From positions 1,512 through 37,410 of the forward strand of contig NZ_VIQM01000047.1 of assembly GCF_008520265.1 (NCBI RefSeq): DNA of 35,899 nucleotides. Direction: 5' to 3'. The notes beneath the pieces were generated by a model. The model was not told where the DNA came from, searched no databases, and saw only the letters and a list, made by a program, of their open reading frames with translations. Below, in pieces: positions 1 to 7,340 of the stretch. Made by a program: the position numbers and the translations under genes. Origin of the DNA: Sphingobacterium cavernae (GTDB lineage: Bacteria > Bacteroidota > Bacteroidia > Sphingobacteriales > Sphingobacteriaceae). Position 1 is the first letter of the stretch; each line of letters opens with the position of its first letter.

Positions 1-2
1 TA

Positions 3-764
3 AGTGTATTTGACTGGGCTAAATTCCGCAGTGCTAAGGGAGCTGTAAAACTTCATACTATACTTGATTATGATGGCTGTATGCCCAGTTTTGTGCATAT
101 CACAGATGGTAAACAACATGAATCTAAAATAGCTAAGACCATTTCATTTCCTAAAGGTTGTGTGGTCGTAGTGGATAGAGGCTACGTTGATTATGCTTGG
201 ATGAACGTTTTGGACAGCAACCAGAGCTTCTTTGTCACACGCAGTAAAAGCAATATGAAATATACAGTGGTGAGAACATTTCAAAGTGAAGCACTCAAAG
301 ACAGCGGAGTTCTTCAGGATCAGATCATTGAACTTGATGGAGATGCTAAAAAGCACTATCAAGGAAAGAAAATGCGTCTAGTTCGTTTTTGGGACAGCAT
401 AAATAATGCTGAATATGAGTTCTTAACGAACAATTTCACCTGGAAACCATCAACAGTAGCGGCATTATATAAAGAAAGATGGGAAATTGAAACTTTCTTT
501 AAGCATCTAAAACAGCGTCTGAAAGTAACCAGCTTTGTAGGAACATCAGAAAACGCTGTCTACATCCAAATTTGGACTGCATTAATAGGAATACTACTCT
601 TCAAATACATTCAGAAAAAGGCTAAATACGATTGGAACTTATCAAATCTTGTGAACTTTATTCGCTTAAATATATTTGTGAAAATTGATCTCTGGAAATG
701 GGCTAATGATCCATTCTTTTCAGGCAAACCTCCTGATAAAATAGGACAATATAAACTCTTCTAA
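3..764 (+). CDS. IS4-family transposase, 5' end outside the window
   Basis: This is the catalytic part of a DDE transposase that moves an IS4-family insertion sequence. The frame is open from the window edge, so the first ATG at 81 is internal and the N-terminus lies upstream. The motif FDWAKFR lies at the edge. VVVDRGYVDY carries the second catalytic Asp. YKERWEIETFFKHLK matches the IS4 signature Y-(2)-R-(3)-E-(6)-K with the catalytic Glu. The C-terminus looks complete and no frameshift is visible, so the element may be intact. The terminal inverted repeat could not be identified because the left end is missing. It is unrelated to the second IS4-type remnant near 23.4 kb, which belongs to the DUF4372-like subgroup. 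Confidence 0.93.
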   Translation, partial: SVFDWAKFRSAKGAVKLHTILDYDGCMPSFVHITDGKQHESKIAKTISFPKGCVVVVDRGYVDYAWMNVLDSNQSFFVTRSKSNMKYTVVRTFQSEALKDSGVLQDQIIELDGDAKKHYQGKKMRLVRFWDSINNAEYEFLTNNFTWKPSTVAALYKERWEIETFFKHLKQRLKVTSFVGTSENAVYIQIWTALIGILLFKYIQKKAKYDWNLSNLVNFIRLNIFVKIDLWKWANDPFFSGKPPDKIGQYKLF

Positions 765-924
765 AAACCATAGGTAGGATATAATTTGATTTTTTAACAA
801 AAGCTTTTCTAATTAATAGAAGAAGCTAGATTTTATACGTAATAAATTTTATTTAGGACAGTTGTGACAAAATTGTTACAGCAAATGCGCATAATGTGAA
901 CTTGTTAGGTCTTATTTTCGAAGC

Positions 925-1593
925 ATGAGAGCATTAATTCTATTATTTACTTTAACTATTTGTATTTCTTCACAAGCGCAATCATTGAACGGTTGGCTTA
1001 TGTATTTCGGTAATACACAAATCAAAGAGTCAAAATTTAGTTTACATCATGAATTGCAGCTTCGTGATTATAAAATTATTGGAGACCATAATCAAACATT
1101 AATTCGAGTAGGTGGTCAATATCAATTCAAACCTTATTTCCAAGCCACATTAGGTTATGGTTTTATCCACACAGAATTAGAGGGTACTCCAAATAATCCC
1201 TTTGCAGAGCATCGCATTTACCAAGAAGGTGTATTTTCACACGGAATTTCGAGTTCTAAATTAAGACACCGAATTAGATTCGAAGAACGTTTTATTGAAA
1301 ACCAAGATTTAAGAGGTCGTTTTAGGTATTGTTTGTTTGCTGATATTCCGTTGAGTGCAAAGCAGTTTGATAAGAATGGAGTTTATTTGGCTCTATACGA
1401 CGAAATATTCTTAAACATTTCGGATAACAAATCTATTAAGGCATTTGACAGAAATCGAGCATATGCTGGATTGGGTTATAAATTGAAGCAGAATCTAGGC
1501 TTACAGTTGGGCTATCTGCGTCAGCATGTGGGCTCAAACTCTGGAACAAATCATTTGATGCTTTCAATGCATCACAAAATGATTTGGAAATAA
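925..1593 (+). CDS. DUF2490 domain-containing protein
   Basis: This 222-residue protein has a signal peptide (about residues 1-18, ending SQAQ) followed by alternating aromatic/hydrophobic beta-strands. Recognisable pieces are the start NGWLMYFGNTQI, the block LHHELQLRDY and the block LRHRIRFEERF. They match the DUF2490 family, which in Bacteroidota is predicted to form a small outer-membrane beta-barrel. Its biochemical role is unknown. It stands alone between two insertion-sequence fragments. The length is normal for the family and the gene appears intact. The family call is from pattern recognition; outer-membrane location is inferred from the strand pattern. Confidence 0.85.
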   Translation: MRALILLFTLTICISSQAQSLNGWLMYFGNTQIKESKFSLHHELQLRDYKIIGDHNQTLIRVGGQYQFKPYFQATLGYGFIHTELEGTPNNPFAEHRIYQEGVFSHGISSSKLRHRIRFEERFIENQDLRGRFRYCLFADIPLSAKQFDKNGVYLALYDEIFLNISDNKSIKAFDRNRAYAGLGYKLKQNLGLQLGYLRQHVGSNSGTNHLMLSMHHKMIWK

Positions 1594-1622
1594 ACTAAAA
1601 CGGGTTATTACCACTATCCCAT

Positions 1623-2102
1623 CATAAAGAAATAGAATATGTAACTCGGGATGGGGCCACAGCTAATGCCAGTGCCATCGCCAAGCTATTCCAGAAGCAA
1701 ACCAGATCGTCTACAGGTTCCATTTAGTGAAAAATTTAAGTGATGCCCTTCAAGAGGGAATTCAGCAAGGTTACAGCTATTTTAGGACGGTTTCTAAAGT
1801 TATTTATACCGAAACAGAATCAAAGAGCCCTCCTGCTATTAAAACGAATTTGGATTCCGAGAACTATACTAACGAAAATATTAAGCAGAAAATCTCATCT
1901 GGTATATGGAAGAAAGAAGAAAAACTTGTTCAAATGATCCAAATGAGGGAAAATGGACACAGCATTTGAAATAGCTCGAAAAACACAAACTAACTGGTGC
2001 ACCGTAGAAAAATATTTAGAACACGGAATACTTTCAACAGATAGGAGTACATCAGTACATTATAATAGATATATAAACGAAATCAAACACATGTGCAGTT
2101 AG
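1623..2102 (+). pseudogene. Decayed ISL3-family transposase remnant
   Basis: Three successive reading frames spell one ISL3-type transposase. Frame one (from 1623) gives EIEYVTRDGATANASAIAKLF, read as the ISL3 catalytic block V-[ST]-R-D-x(3)-Y/N-A-x-A-I. A base is missing near 1688 and the next frame continues PEANQIVYRFHLVKNLSDAL, matching the family pattern P-x-A-x-Q-I-x-D/Y-R-F-H-L-x-K-N. A second shift near 1962 restores FEIARKTQTNW followed by TVEKYLE, the helix-turn-helix region. The remnant ends at a stop at 2100. Both the N-terminal and C-terminal parts of a full transposase are missing, so it cannot be active. Start and end are approximate. Confidence 0.8.
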
Positions 2103-2147
2103 GAAATCATTCCTACCGCCATGTTTAGATCCTTAAAGGATATAGGA

Positions 2148-2187
2148 CTAAACCATCTTGTGAACGATCGTTCACAAGATGGTTTAG
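2148..2187. repeat. 40-bp perfect palindrome
   Basis: The sequence is a perfect 2 x 20 bp inverted repeat without a spacer, centred on GATC at 2166-2169. It lies 45 bp after the ISL3 remnant and no U-tract follows on either strand. It could be a strong hairpin terminator of the former element, an element end, or a protein-binding site. The sequence does not decide between these. Confidence 0.75.
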
Positions 2188-2607
2188 CTTAAATTTTCCA
2201 GATAATAAACACAAAAGGAATCGAACATATCCTCAACCATTAAAATCAATAATCCTAATATCGTGACTAATTTCATTCCTTTACCTTTACCCAAAATACT
2301 ATCAATTTATGTGACAAATCCAGAATTTAGATATTAATAGTAATTTGTAAACAAAAAAAATCGATACAAATTAATAATACCCTAAGAAGTATAATTATTA
2401 TATTAATAAGCTTGCTATACGGTCTTTAAATAGTAATATTTAGAGACCATTTGTTGCTTTTTAAGGATAAAAGTGGCTCAAAAATGGTTCTAGAATAATT
2501 TAGTGTTATTATTAAATTATAATCTACTATAAATCTAGAGCATTATGGAATGATATTTTAAATTTTGCAAGGAATATTAACTTCATAAGAGCATGATCGA
2601 GCTGTGT
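2188..2607. other. Intergenic stretch without recognisable gene
   Basis: This is about 420 bp of very AT-rich DNA between the palindrome and the end of the AbiE toxin gene. I find no open frame with family resemblance, no clear terminator and no RNA gene. It may hold further decayed insertion-sequence DNA. Confidence 0.5.
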
Positions 2608-3462
2608 TTACTGGAATTTAAGTTTCTCTACTAAGTCAGTAAAATATTGTTGCCCCCAAATTTCAAGGCTTGCATCATTTTTTATGAACGGAACAACATC
2701 TTCTTTTACATGATTAAATGAAATAGTTTTGATTTTTTCATAAAGAAGTTCTAAGATGTCATTTTGGGTCATTTCTTTTTCCTTCCAGTCACCAGTATCT
2801 ATTGCTCTAAGCTTAAAATGGTTTATATCAAGAGATATACCTTTTTTTATATACCACTCCAAATCATACCAATCCCTTCCTTTCACTCTATTTTTCCATT
2901 TGCGGAATAGGAGTGCGTGCATTTTTCCTGCAAATAGACTCGGTTTGTCGAAACATTTTACATAAAAGGAAAAGGGGTGAGTTAATAGTTTCATTTCTGT
3001 TGTAAACCCGAGAGGTGGCTGACGGTCGACTTCTATCTTAATCTTTATGCCCCTATTGGTAGATTTAATACCAGATTGCTTTACTATATCTTCCAATACC
3101 AGCTCTTTCCATTCTGTTTCAGATTTCAGAAAGGCTGAATCTATATTTGTTTTTTCTTTTTTCTCTTTCTCTCGGATGCTAACCTTCATACCGATAGATT
3201 CAAACTCAGTTAAGATAGCTTCGAAATAAGGTTCAAGGGAAAAATTTGGGTCAGCTTCCAAAAGTGAAAAATCAAGATCCTCAGAAAACCGGTCTAGACC
3301 GTAGAATATCCGTAGGCACGTTCCACCATAAAATGCAGCCTTTTCAAAAAAATTTGTCCTTGAAAGACCGGCTAGTGCCACTTCTTGCATGATTTCCCTT
3401 AAAGCTGAAAGTACTTCTTCTGTGTTTTTAGGTTCATATTCCGATATCCATTCTTTAATCAT
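2608..3462 (-). CDS. abiEii: AbiEii-type nucleotidyltransferase toxin
   Basis: This 284-residue protein is the toxin of an AbiE-type toxin/antitoxin and phage-defence pair. Members of the family are nucleotidyltransferases of the DNA polymerase beta fold that transfer nucleotides, reportedly to tRNA in studied homologues. The signature GGTCLRIFYGLDRFSEDLDF spans residues 46-65 and contains the GG-T/S core plus Asp62 and Asp64, expected metal ligands. A conserved Lys180 and the block RDWYDLEWY (196-204) are the downstream family motifs. Its start overlaps the stop of the upstream antitoxin gene by 4 bp (ATGA), the usual arrangement. All catalytic motifs are present, so it should be active. The host RNA target cannot be read from the sequence. 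Confidence 0.92.
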   Translation of the reverse strand: MIKEWISEYEPKNTEEVLSALREIMQEVALAGLSRTNFFEKAAFYGGTCLRIFYGLDRFSEDLDFSLLEADPNFSLEPYFEAILTEFESIGMKVSIREKEKKEKTNIDSAFLKSETEWKELVLEDIVKQSGIKSTNRGIKIKIEVDRQPPLGFTTEMKLLTHPFSFYVKCFDKPSLFAGKMHALLFRKWKNRVKGRDWYDLEWYIKKGISLDINHFKLRAIDTGDWKEKEMTQNDILELLYEKIKTISFNHVKEDVVPFIKNDASLEIWGQQYFTDLVEKLKFQ

Positions 3463-4097
3463 AATTTTTTAAGGGTTTTAATGAGTGTTCTTAAACTTTC
3501 GTTTTTTGGCGCATCAGGAATCCATGAACTTAATTCCTTAATATTGAGTTTTTGTAGCCTTTCAGCATCTATTCGTAAGTCTTCAATCAAAAAATCATAT
3601 GTTTGGGATATGCTTCGTAAATTAAGTCCTGCTTTGCTGATTATTTTATCAAATAATGCTTTTTCAGGTGAAGCTATAAGGGCAACTTGTCCCGATATGA
3701 GTTCTACGCTTTTTATTCCAAAGCTGTAATACGGTAAAGGCATAAACCGATATGTAAACCTCCCAACAGGCGTTTTTATTTTTTTTGAGAGCTTCATCGT
3801 AACGGAACTTATTTCAAAGACCCGCTCAGGAATAAACCCCCAGTAGGAAAGAGCAGTCTCAAGTGACACATAGCTCGGACCCCACAAATAATTTGCTATT
3901 AAAAAGGGTTCTGGCGCTATTAAATCTGTATTTCTGCCAGGAATATATAGTCCTCTTTTTAAGAGTATGAGGTCTCCATTTTTAATAAGTTCACTAATTT
4001 TATCATTTGGTCTTTTGTAATCTTTAAGCATATCCAGCATGACCTGTCTGGTGAACGGTGCATTATTGAACTGTTTGGCTAAATATCTAAAGTCCAT
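3459..4097 (-). CDS. abiEi: AbiEi-type antitoxin and autorepressor
   Basis: This 212-residue protein is encoded directly upstream of the AbiEii toxin and overlaps it by 4 bp. The N-terminal part (about 1-60, including RQVMLDMLKDYKR and LILLKRGLYIPG) fits the winged-helix DNA-binding domain of AbiEi proteins. The block YVSLETALSYWGFIPE and the later SPEKALFDKI are typical of the C-terminal antitoxin domain. In studied AbiE systems the antitoxin does not bind the toxin tightly (type IV) and represses its own promoter through inverted repeats. Two such repeats are present upstream (4119-4139 and 4185-4205). Function is by family; no antitoxicity can be shown from sequence. Confidence 0.9.
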   Translation of the reverse strand: MDFRYLAKQFNNAPFTRQVMLDMLKDYKRPNDKISELIKNGDLILLKRGLYIPGRNTDLIAPEPFLIANYLWGPSYVSLETALSYWGFIPERVFEISSVTMKLSKKIKTPVGRFTYRFMPLPYYSFGIKSVELISGQVALIASPEKALFDKIISKAGLNLRSISQTYDFLIEDLRIDAERLQKLNIKELSSWIPDAPKNESLRTLIKTLKKL

Positions 4098-4118
4098 AAT
4101 TGTTAAATTGTTTTACAA

Positions 4119-4139
4119 AAATCGGAAAAATACCGATTT
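4119..4139. promoter_or_regulatory. Operator repeat 1 of the abiE promoter
   Basis: A 21-bp perfect inverted repeat, AAATCGG-N7-CCGATTT, starts 21 bp upstream of the antitoxin ATG. It is a near copy of the repeat at 4185-4205 and its position suits autorepression by AbiEi. Binding is inferred from studied AbiE systems, where the antitoxin binds two inverted repeats. Confidence 0.7.
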
Positions 4140-4184
4140 AACGCAAGTATTTTAACATAAAATGTTTGTGAAATAACTTCATTT

Positions 4185-4205
4185 TAATCGGTTTATTTCC
4201 GATTA
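4185..4205. promoter_or_regulatory. Operator repeat 2 of the abiE promoter
   Basis: A second 21-bp perfect inverted repeat, TAATCGG-N7-CCGATTA, has the same half-site, the same 7-bp spacer length and an A-rich spacer when read on the minus strand. Centre-to-centre distance to repeat 1 is 66 bp, close to a whole number of helical turns. This would allow cooperative binding or looping. Confidence 0.7.
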
Positions 4206-4340
4206 TTATCATGTAAGTTAACATATATTTTTTTTATTATATGTTCAACGACATTAAAAACTAGATAATTAATAGCTTTCTTTTGATATTGCTTGAGAAG
4301 TTAGAGCAGATAATAATCCTGTTTTCAAAAATTAAATTTA

Positions 4341-4437
4341 CCTTACAAATAATGTAGCTACTCCTAGTTCACTCTCATTATCCAACTTACCCGTTGTCAG
4401 AAGGATGATTTATTAAAGCATATTTTTTAATGTGCGC
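4341..4437 (-). pseudogene. Degenerate copy of a phosphodiester glycosidase C-terminus
   Basis: Read on the minus strand, this stretch gives AHIKKYALINHPSDNG and, after a +1 shift, KLDNESELGVATLFV. These align with the last ~31 residues of the intact DUF2233 protein at 9915-10793 (AWVKNYGVVNHPSDNG, then KFDNEGERGVATVFV). The similarity fades into noise upstream of 4437, so only the end of the gene survives. It is a remnant of a second, diverged DUF2233 gene or of an old duplication. The protein-level match is clear; the outer limits are approximate. Confidence 0.8.
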
Positions 4438-4517
4438 TTCTTATTATTAGCATCTGCTTCATCCAAGAGTGAACTTAATTATGTTATTATAACATTGCTA
4501 TCTTTACAACTTATATT

Positions 4518-5108
4518 TCACTGATCTATTGTATTAATAATCAACTTATCAACAGGAGAAATAGAGGGTCCAAAATAATTCGTTAAAACCCCGTGTTCAT
4601 TGATCAGGTATTTGCTGAAGTTCCAATCTGGAGCATGGTCATTCCAACCATTTACTTGGGCATTACTTAGCCATTTGAAAATAGGATGCTGGTTTTCATT
4701 CTTAATTACAACACTTTTTGAGGTTAAAGGAAATGAAACTCCATAATTTACTTGGCAGAACTGACTTATCTGCTCATTACTACCTTTTTCTTGCTGGCCG
4801 AAATCATTTGAGGGAACAGCGATTATCATAAGTTTTTTATTGTGTTGCTCATATAAAGCCTGCAATTCTTCATACTGCCCTGTATACCCACAATCTGAGG
4901 CTGTATTAACAATCATTATTTTCTTCCCAGCAACCAAAGATGACGTTAAGTGTTTTCCATTATTTAGCACCAGAGATTCTATGGGAAATGGCTCTTTGGG
5001 AGCAGCATGGTTTAAATTAGATAGAACAATTCCATTTTTACCCACCTTACCTATTTTTCGGATTAGAGGATAAAAAAACCGTACTATTTTTTGTTTTAGT
5101 GAAGCCAT
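4518..5108 (-). CDS. Glutathione peroxidase-family thiol peroxidase
   Basis: This 196-residue cytoplasmic peroxidase reduces hydrogen or organic peroxides. Bacterial Cys-type members usually draw electrons from thioredoxin rather than glutathione. The peroxidatic Cys73 sits in NTASDCGYTGQYEELQALY where animal enzymes carry selenocysteine. Gln106 in NDFGQQE and Trp162-Asn163 in DWNFSKYLI complete the catalytic tetrad. An extra basic N-terminus of about 35 residues precedes the domain and is not a clear signal peptide. It is oriented with the peroxide-response operon upstream but separated from it by 266 bp, so it probably has its own promoter. Confidence 0.9.
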   Translation of the reverse strand: MASLKQKIVRFFYPLIRKIGKVGKNGIVLSNLNHAAPKEPFPIESLVLNNGKHLTSSLVAGKKIMIVNTASDCGYTGQYEELQALYEQHNKKLMIIAVPSNDFGQQEKGSNEQISQFCQVNYGVSFPLTSKSVVIKNENQHPIFKWLSNAQVNGWNDHAPDWNFSKYLINEHGVLTNYFGPSISPVDKLIINTIDQ

Positions 5109-5263
5109 CTTTCTTGAGTTTAATGTTTATAATGATTAGACTACATTGCTTATTGTAAAGGGTACAGTTAGCTATATATTCTTTAAAAATTGAATTATGG
5201 TTTTTTCTTTTCTGCTTAGCGTATAAACTATAATTGATAGTTATTTCAAAAGTTGCAGGATTT

Positions 5264-5301
5264 AAACCCCAAATTAATCTATTAAAATCATTTGGGGTTT
5301 G
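5264..5301 (-). terminator. Possible terminator hairpin after the nitroreductase gene
   Basis: An 11-bp perfect inverted repeat (AAACCCCAAAT / ATTTGGGGTTT, arms 5264-5274 and 5290-5300, 15-nt loop) lies about 75 bp after the nitroreductase stop codon on the minus strand. No clear U-run follows, so factor-independent termination is uncertain. Confidence 0.4.
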
Positions 5302-5374
5302 AATATTCAACCCACAAGTTATCAAGTATTTATTTTGTAAACAAGAATACAAAATAAACAGCCATACTTTAATA

Positions 5375-6010
5375 TTAATAATACCTTATAGAAAATTTAT
5401 CCCACGGTTTGCGTACCTTCTTCATAGATGCTAACCAATCATTCTCTTTATTAGCATATCCGACATACATCAAGGAAACACTTTTTAATCCTAGGCTATC
5501 CAATTCTAATTCTTTATCAACAAGCAAATTATCAAAACCTTCTACGGGTGTAGAATCAATTTTTAACTCTGCAGCTTGAGCTAGTGCTAAACCTAGTGCA
5601 ATATATGTCTGTCTAGCGATGTGAGCATGATTTTCTTCTGCTGTCTGGTTCAAATACATTTCTTTGAGCTTATCAGTATAAGAACTAAAACGGCCTTGAG
5701 GTAACCCTCGCTCATGAGTTGTCCAATCGTAGACTTCATCAATGCGCTCTGCTGTGTAACGATCCCAGGCCGCAAAGATTAACACATGTGAACAGTCACG
5801 CATGCAATCTGGATTCAATGCCCCAGCAGTTAACCTTTCTTTAATTTCTTGGTTTTTAATCACCAAAACATGAAAGGGCTGTAAGCCTGAAGATGTAGGT
5901 GCTAAACGCGCTGCCTCTACTATTTTATTGATATCCTCTTCGTTTACTTTCTTTGAAGAATCATATGCTTTTACGGCATGACGCCATTGTAAATCTTGTA
6001 TTAAAGCCAT
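5375..6010 (-). CDS. Nitroreductase-family NAD(P)H-dependent oxidoreductase
   Basis: This 211-residue flavoprotein is of the NfsB-like nitroreductase family, using FMN and NAD(P)H to reduce nitro compounds, quinones or similar electrophiles. The FMN-binding start WRHAVKAYDSSKKV and the block EAARLAPTSSGLQPFHVLVI are diagnostic. The C-terminal GLKSVSLMYVGYANKEN is also typical. It is the third gene of an ohrR-ohr-nitroreductase operon, starting 2 bp after the ohr stop codon. It is therefore probably induced by organic peroxides and may deal with secondary reactive products. No odd features are seen; the physiological substrate is unknown. Confidence 0.92.
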   Translation of the reverse strand: MALIQDLQWRHAVKAYDSSKKVNEEDINKIVEAARLAPTSSGLQPFHVLVIKNQEIKERLTAGALNPDCMRDCSHVLIFAAWDRYTAERIDEVYDWTTHERGLPQGRFSSYTDKLKEMYLNQTAEENHAHIARQTYIALGLALAQAAELKIDSTPVEGFDNLLVDKELELDSLGLKSVSLMYVGYANKENDWLASMKKVRKPWDKFSIRYY

Positions 6011-6012
6011 AC

Positions 6013-6438
6013 TTAATCGTTATTTGAAACTGTTAATATTACATCCATATTACCACGAGTGGCATTTGAATATGGGCATACCTCATGTGCCTTTTCAATT
6101 AAATCTTTGGCCACATCAAGGCTTACTCCAGGGATATTAGCATGCAGTTCTGCAGCTAAAGCAAAACCACCTGCACCATTTTGTCCAATAGACACTTTAG
6201 CTGTAACACTAGTAACACCTGTTTTGATTTTAGCTTTACTGCTAATAAGATTAAGAGCACTGTCAAAACATGCAGAATATCCTGCTGCAAATAACATTTC
6301 AGGATTCAGATAATCATCATTTGCTCCTCCCAATGCTTTGGGCATCCTTACTTCAATATTTAAAACCCCATTTTCTGTACTTACTTTACCATTTCTACCT
6401 CCGGTAGCAACAGCCTGTGTAGTGTATAATGCTTTCAT
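6013..6438 (-). CDS. ohr: Organic hydroperoxide resistance protein Ohr
   Basis: This 141-residue protein of the Ohr/OsmC family is a homodimeric Cys-based peroxidase that reduces organic and lipid hydroperoxides using lipoylated partners. The start MKALYTTQAVATGGRNGKV is canonical and contains the conserved Arg15. The catalytic Cys57 is in AAGYSACFDSAL and the resolving Cys121 in AHEVCPYSNATRGN, with Glu47 nearby. The C-terminal NATRGN followed by V is typical of Ohr rather than OsmC. Its ATG overlaps the stop of ohrR by 4 bp, so the two are translationally coupled. It is full length. Confidence 0.96.
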   Translation of the reverse strand: MKALYTTQAVATGGRNGKVSTENGVLNIEVRMPKALGGANDDYLNPEMLFAAGYSACFDSALNLISSKAKIKTGVTSVTAKVSIGQNGAGGFALAAELHANIPGVSLDVAKDLIEKAHEVCPYSNATRGNMDVILTVSNND

Positions 6439-6863
6439 GTTTTTATGGTATTTAAAATTTTATTTATAATATGTGTTAATTGAATTTGTTCCTGATCGGT
6501 AAGCGATGATTTTTCTTTTAATTGCTCTGGTATACATTCCGCACTTTCCTCTAAAGATGCTCCCTTATGGGTTAATGATATTTCTACAACACGTTCATCG
6601 ATACTGCTGCGATTACGATTAACCAAAGATTTTGCTTCTAATCTTTTAAGTAAAGGTGTTAAGGTCCCACTATCTAAATGCAATAGCTCTCCTATTTCCC
6701 GAACATTTAACTTCTTGTACTCCCATAGCACTAGTAAAACTAAATACTGGGGATAGGTAACATCAAGACTTTCTAACAAAGGTCTATAAGCATTACTTAT
6801 TTCCTTTGAAAGAGAATAAATTGGAAAACAAAGCTGATTAGATAATTTCAATATTTCTTTCAT
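6435..6863 (-). CDS. ohrR: MarR-family organic peroxide sensor OhrR
   Basis: This 142-residue winged-helix repressor senses organic peroxides. I use the ATG at 6863; the longer frame up to 6872 would need a TTG start. The redox-sensing cysteine is Cys12 in LSNQLCFPIYSLSKE, matching Cys15 of Bacillus OhrR. The domain contains YPQYLVLLVLWE, the recognition region LHLDSGTLTPLLKRLE and the wing NRSSIDERVVEISLT. It has no obvious second regulatory cysteine, which suggests the one-Cys class. It lies first in the operon and probably represses itself, ohr and the nitroreductase through the palindrome at 6904-6915. Confidence 0.95.
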   Translation of the reverse strand: MKEILKLSNQLCFPIYSLSKEISNAYRPLLESLDVTYPQYLVLLVLWEYKKLNVREIGELLHLDSGTLTPLLKRLEAKSLVNRNRSSIDERVVEISLTHKGASLEESAECIPEQLKEKSSLTDQEQIQLTHIINKILNTIKT

Positions 6864-6880
6864 ACCAAACAATTATATAA

Positions 6881-6888
6881 CAAACGTA
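6881..6888 (-). promoter_or_regulatory. Likely -7 promoter element of ohrR
   Basis: TACGTTTG on the minus strand matches the Bacteroidota -7 consensus TAnnTTTG. It lies 17 bp upstream of the ohrR ATG and just downstream of the OhrR operator candidate. No good -33 match was found at the usual spacing. Confidence 0.5.
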
Positions 6889-6903
6889 GAAAATTAAATT
6901 TAT

Positions 6904-6915
6904 ATTGTGCACAAT
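6904..6915. promoter_or_regulatory. Candidate OhrR operator
   Basis: ATTGTGCACAAT is a perfect 12-bp palindrome 41 bp upstream of ohrR. It is flanked by AT-rich inverted sequence (AAAATTAA / TTAATTTT) and resembles known OhrR and MarR operators, which carry inverted ACAATT/AATTGT half-sites. Its location next to the -7 element fits repression by occlusion. Confidence 0.65.
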
Positions 6916-6923
6916 TTAATTTT

Positions 6924-7329
6924 GCAAAATATAACTATGACGAATATTTGATAAAACATTATCCCTAATTAAAATCAGTAAATTCTTTTATCAACATTAG
7001 CGTGAATTCAGTTTAAGCAGGAAGAAATAATTGTTTTTCTTGCCATTCAAACTGAATGTTTAAAGAAATTTTTTGGAAAAAAGACATAAGCATTCTTTTG
7101 AGAGATAACCATTAGTATTCCACCCAATCCCGACAACATACAACTTTCCATAATCCTTCTGAAATGCGCCTATAGATACAGGAAAAACAGATTCCCATAT
7201 ATAAGTTTATCGGGGGAATAGAAAAGCAACAGATGGCGTGTTCATAACATAATGCGATGATATTATCCGCACAAAAATGCTGAACATAAAGTGCCCTTTG
7301 CCATTTCTCTATGTTGGGAGAATCTAAGT
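6924..7329. other. Gene-poor stretch with a possible coding scrap
   Basis: No intact gene is seen. On the minus strand (about 7058-7205) one frame reads WESVFPVSIGAF and then GKLYVVGIGWNTNGYLS before a stop, which looks protein-like but has no family I recognise. It has a stop close upstream. It may be a remnant cut by the neighbouring IS21 element. Confidence 0.35.
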
Positions 7330-7340
7330 CTACTCGCAAA
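7330..7340 (+). repeat. 11-bp direct repeat, copy 1
   Basis: CTACTCGCAAA occurs here and again at 8006-8016 in the same orientation, bracketing the surviving istA fragment. Copy 1 contains the istA stop codon, so it marks the truncation point. Confidence 0.6.

Noticed and set aside
2148..2187. CRISPR-like repeat
   Set aside because: The palindrome occurs once, and no regularly spaced repeats are found here or elsewhere in the window.
5047..5352. Minus-strand open frame of 101 codons
   Set aside because: It overlaps the start of the glutathione peroxidase gene in another frame, has no family resemblance and looks like translated AT-rich intergenic DNA.
7112..7339. Minus-strand open frame of 75 codons following the IstA fragment
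   Set aside because: Its start lies in the IS21 fragment in a different frame and the translation does not continue IstA. An alternative frame in the same stretch looks more protein-like.
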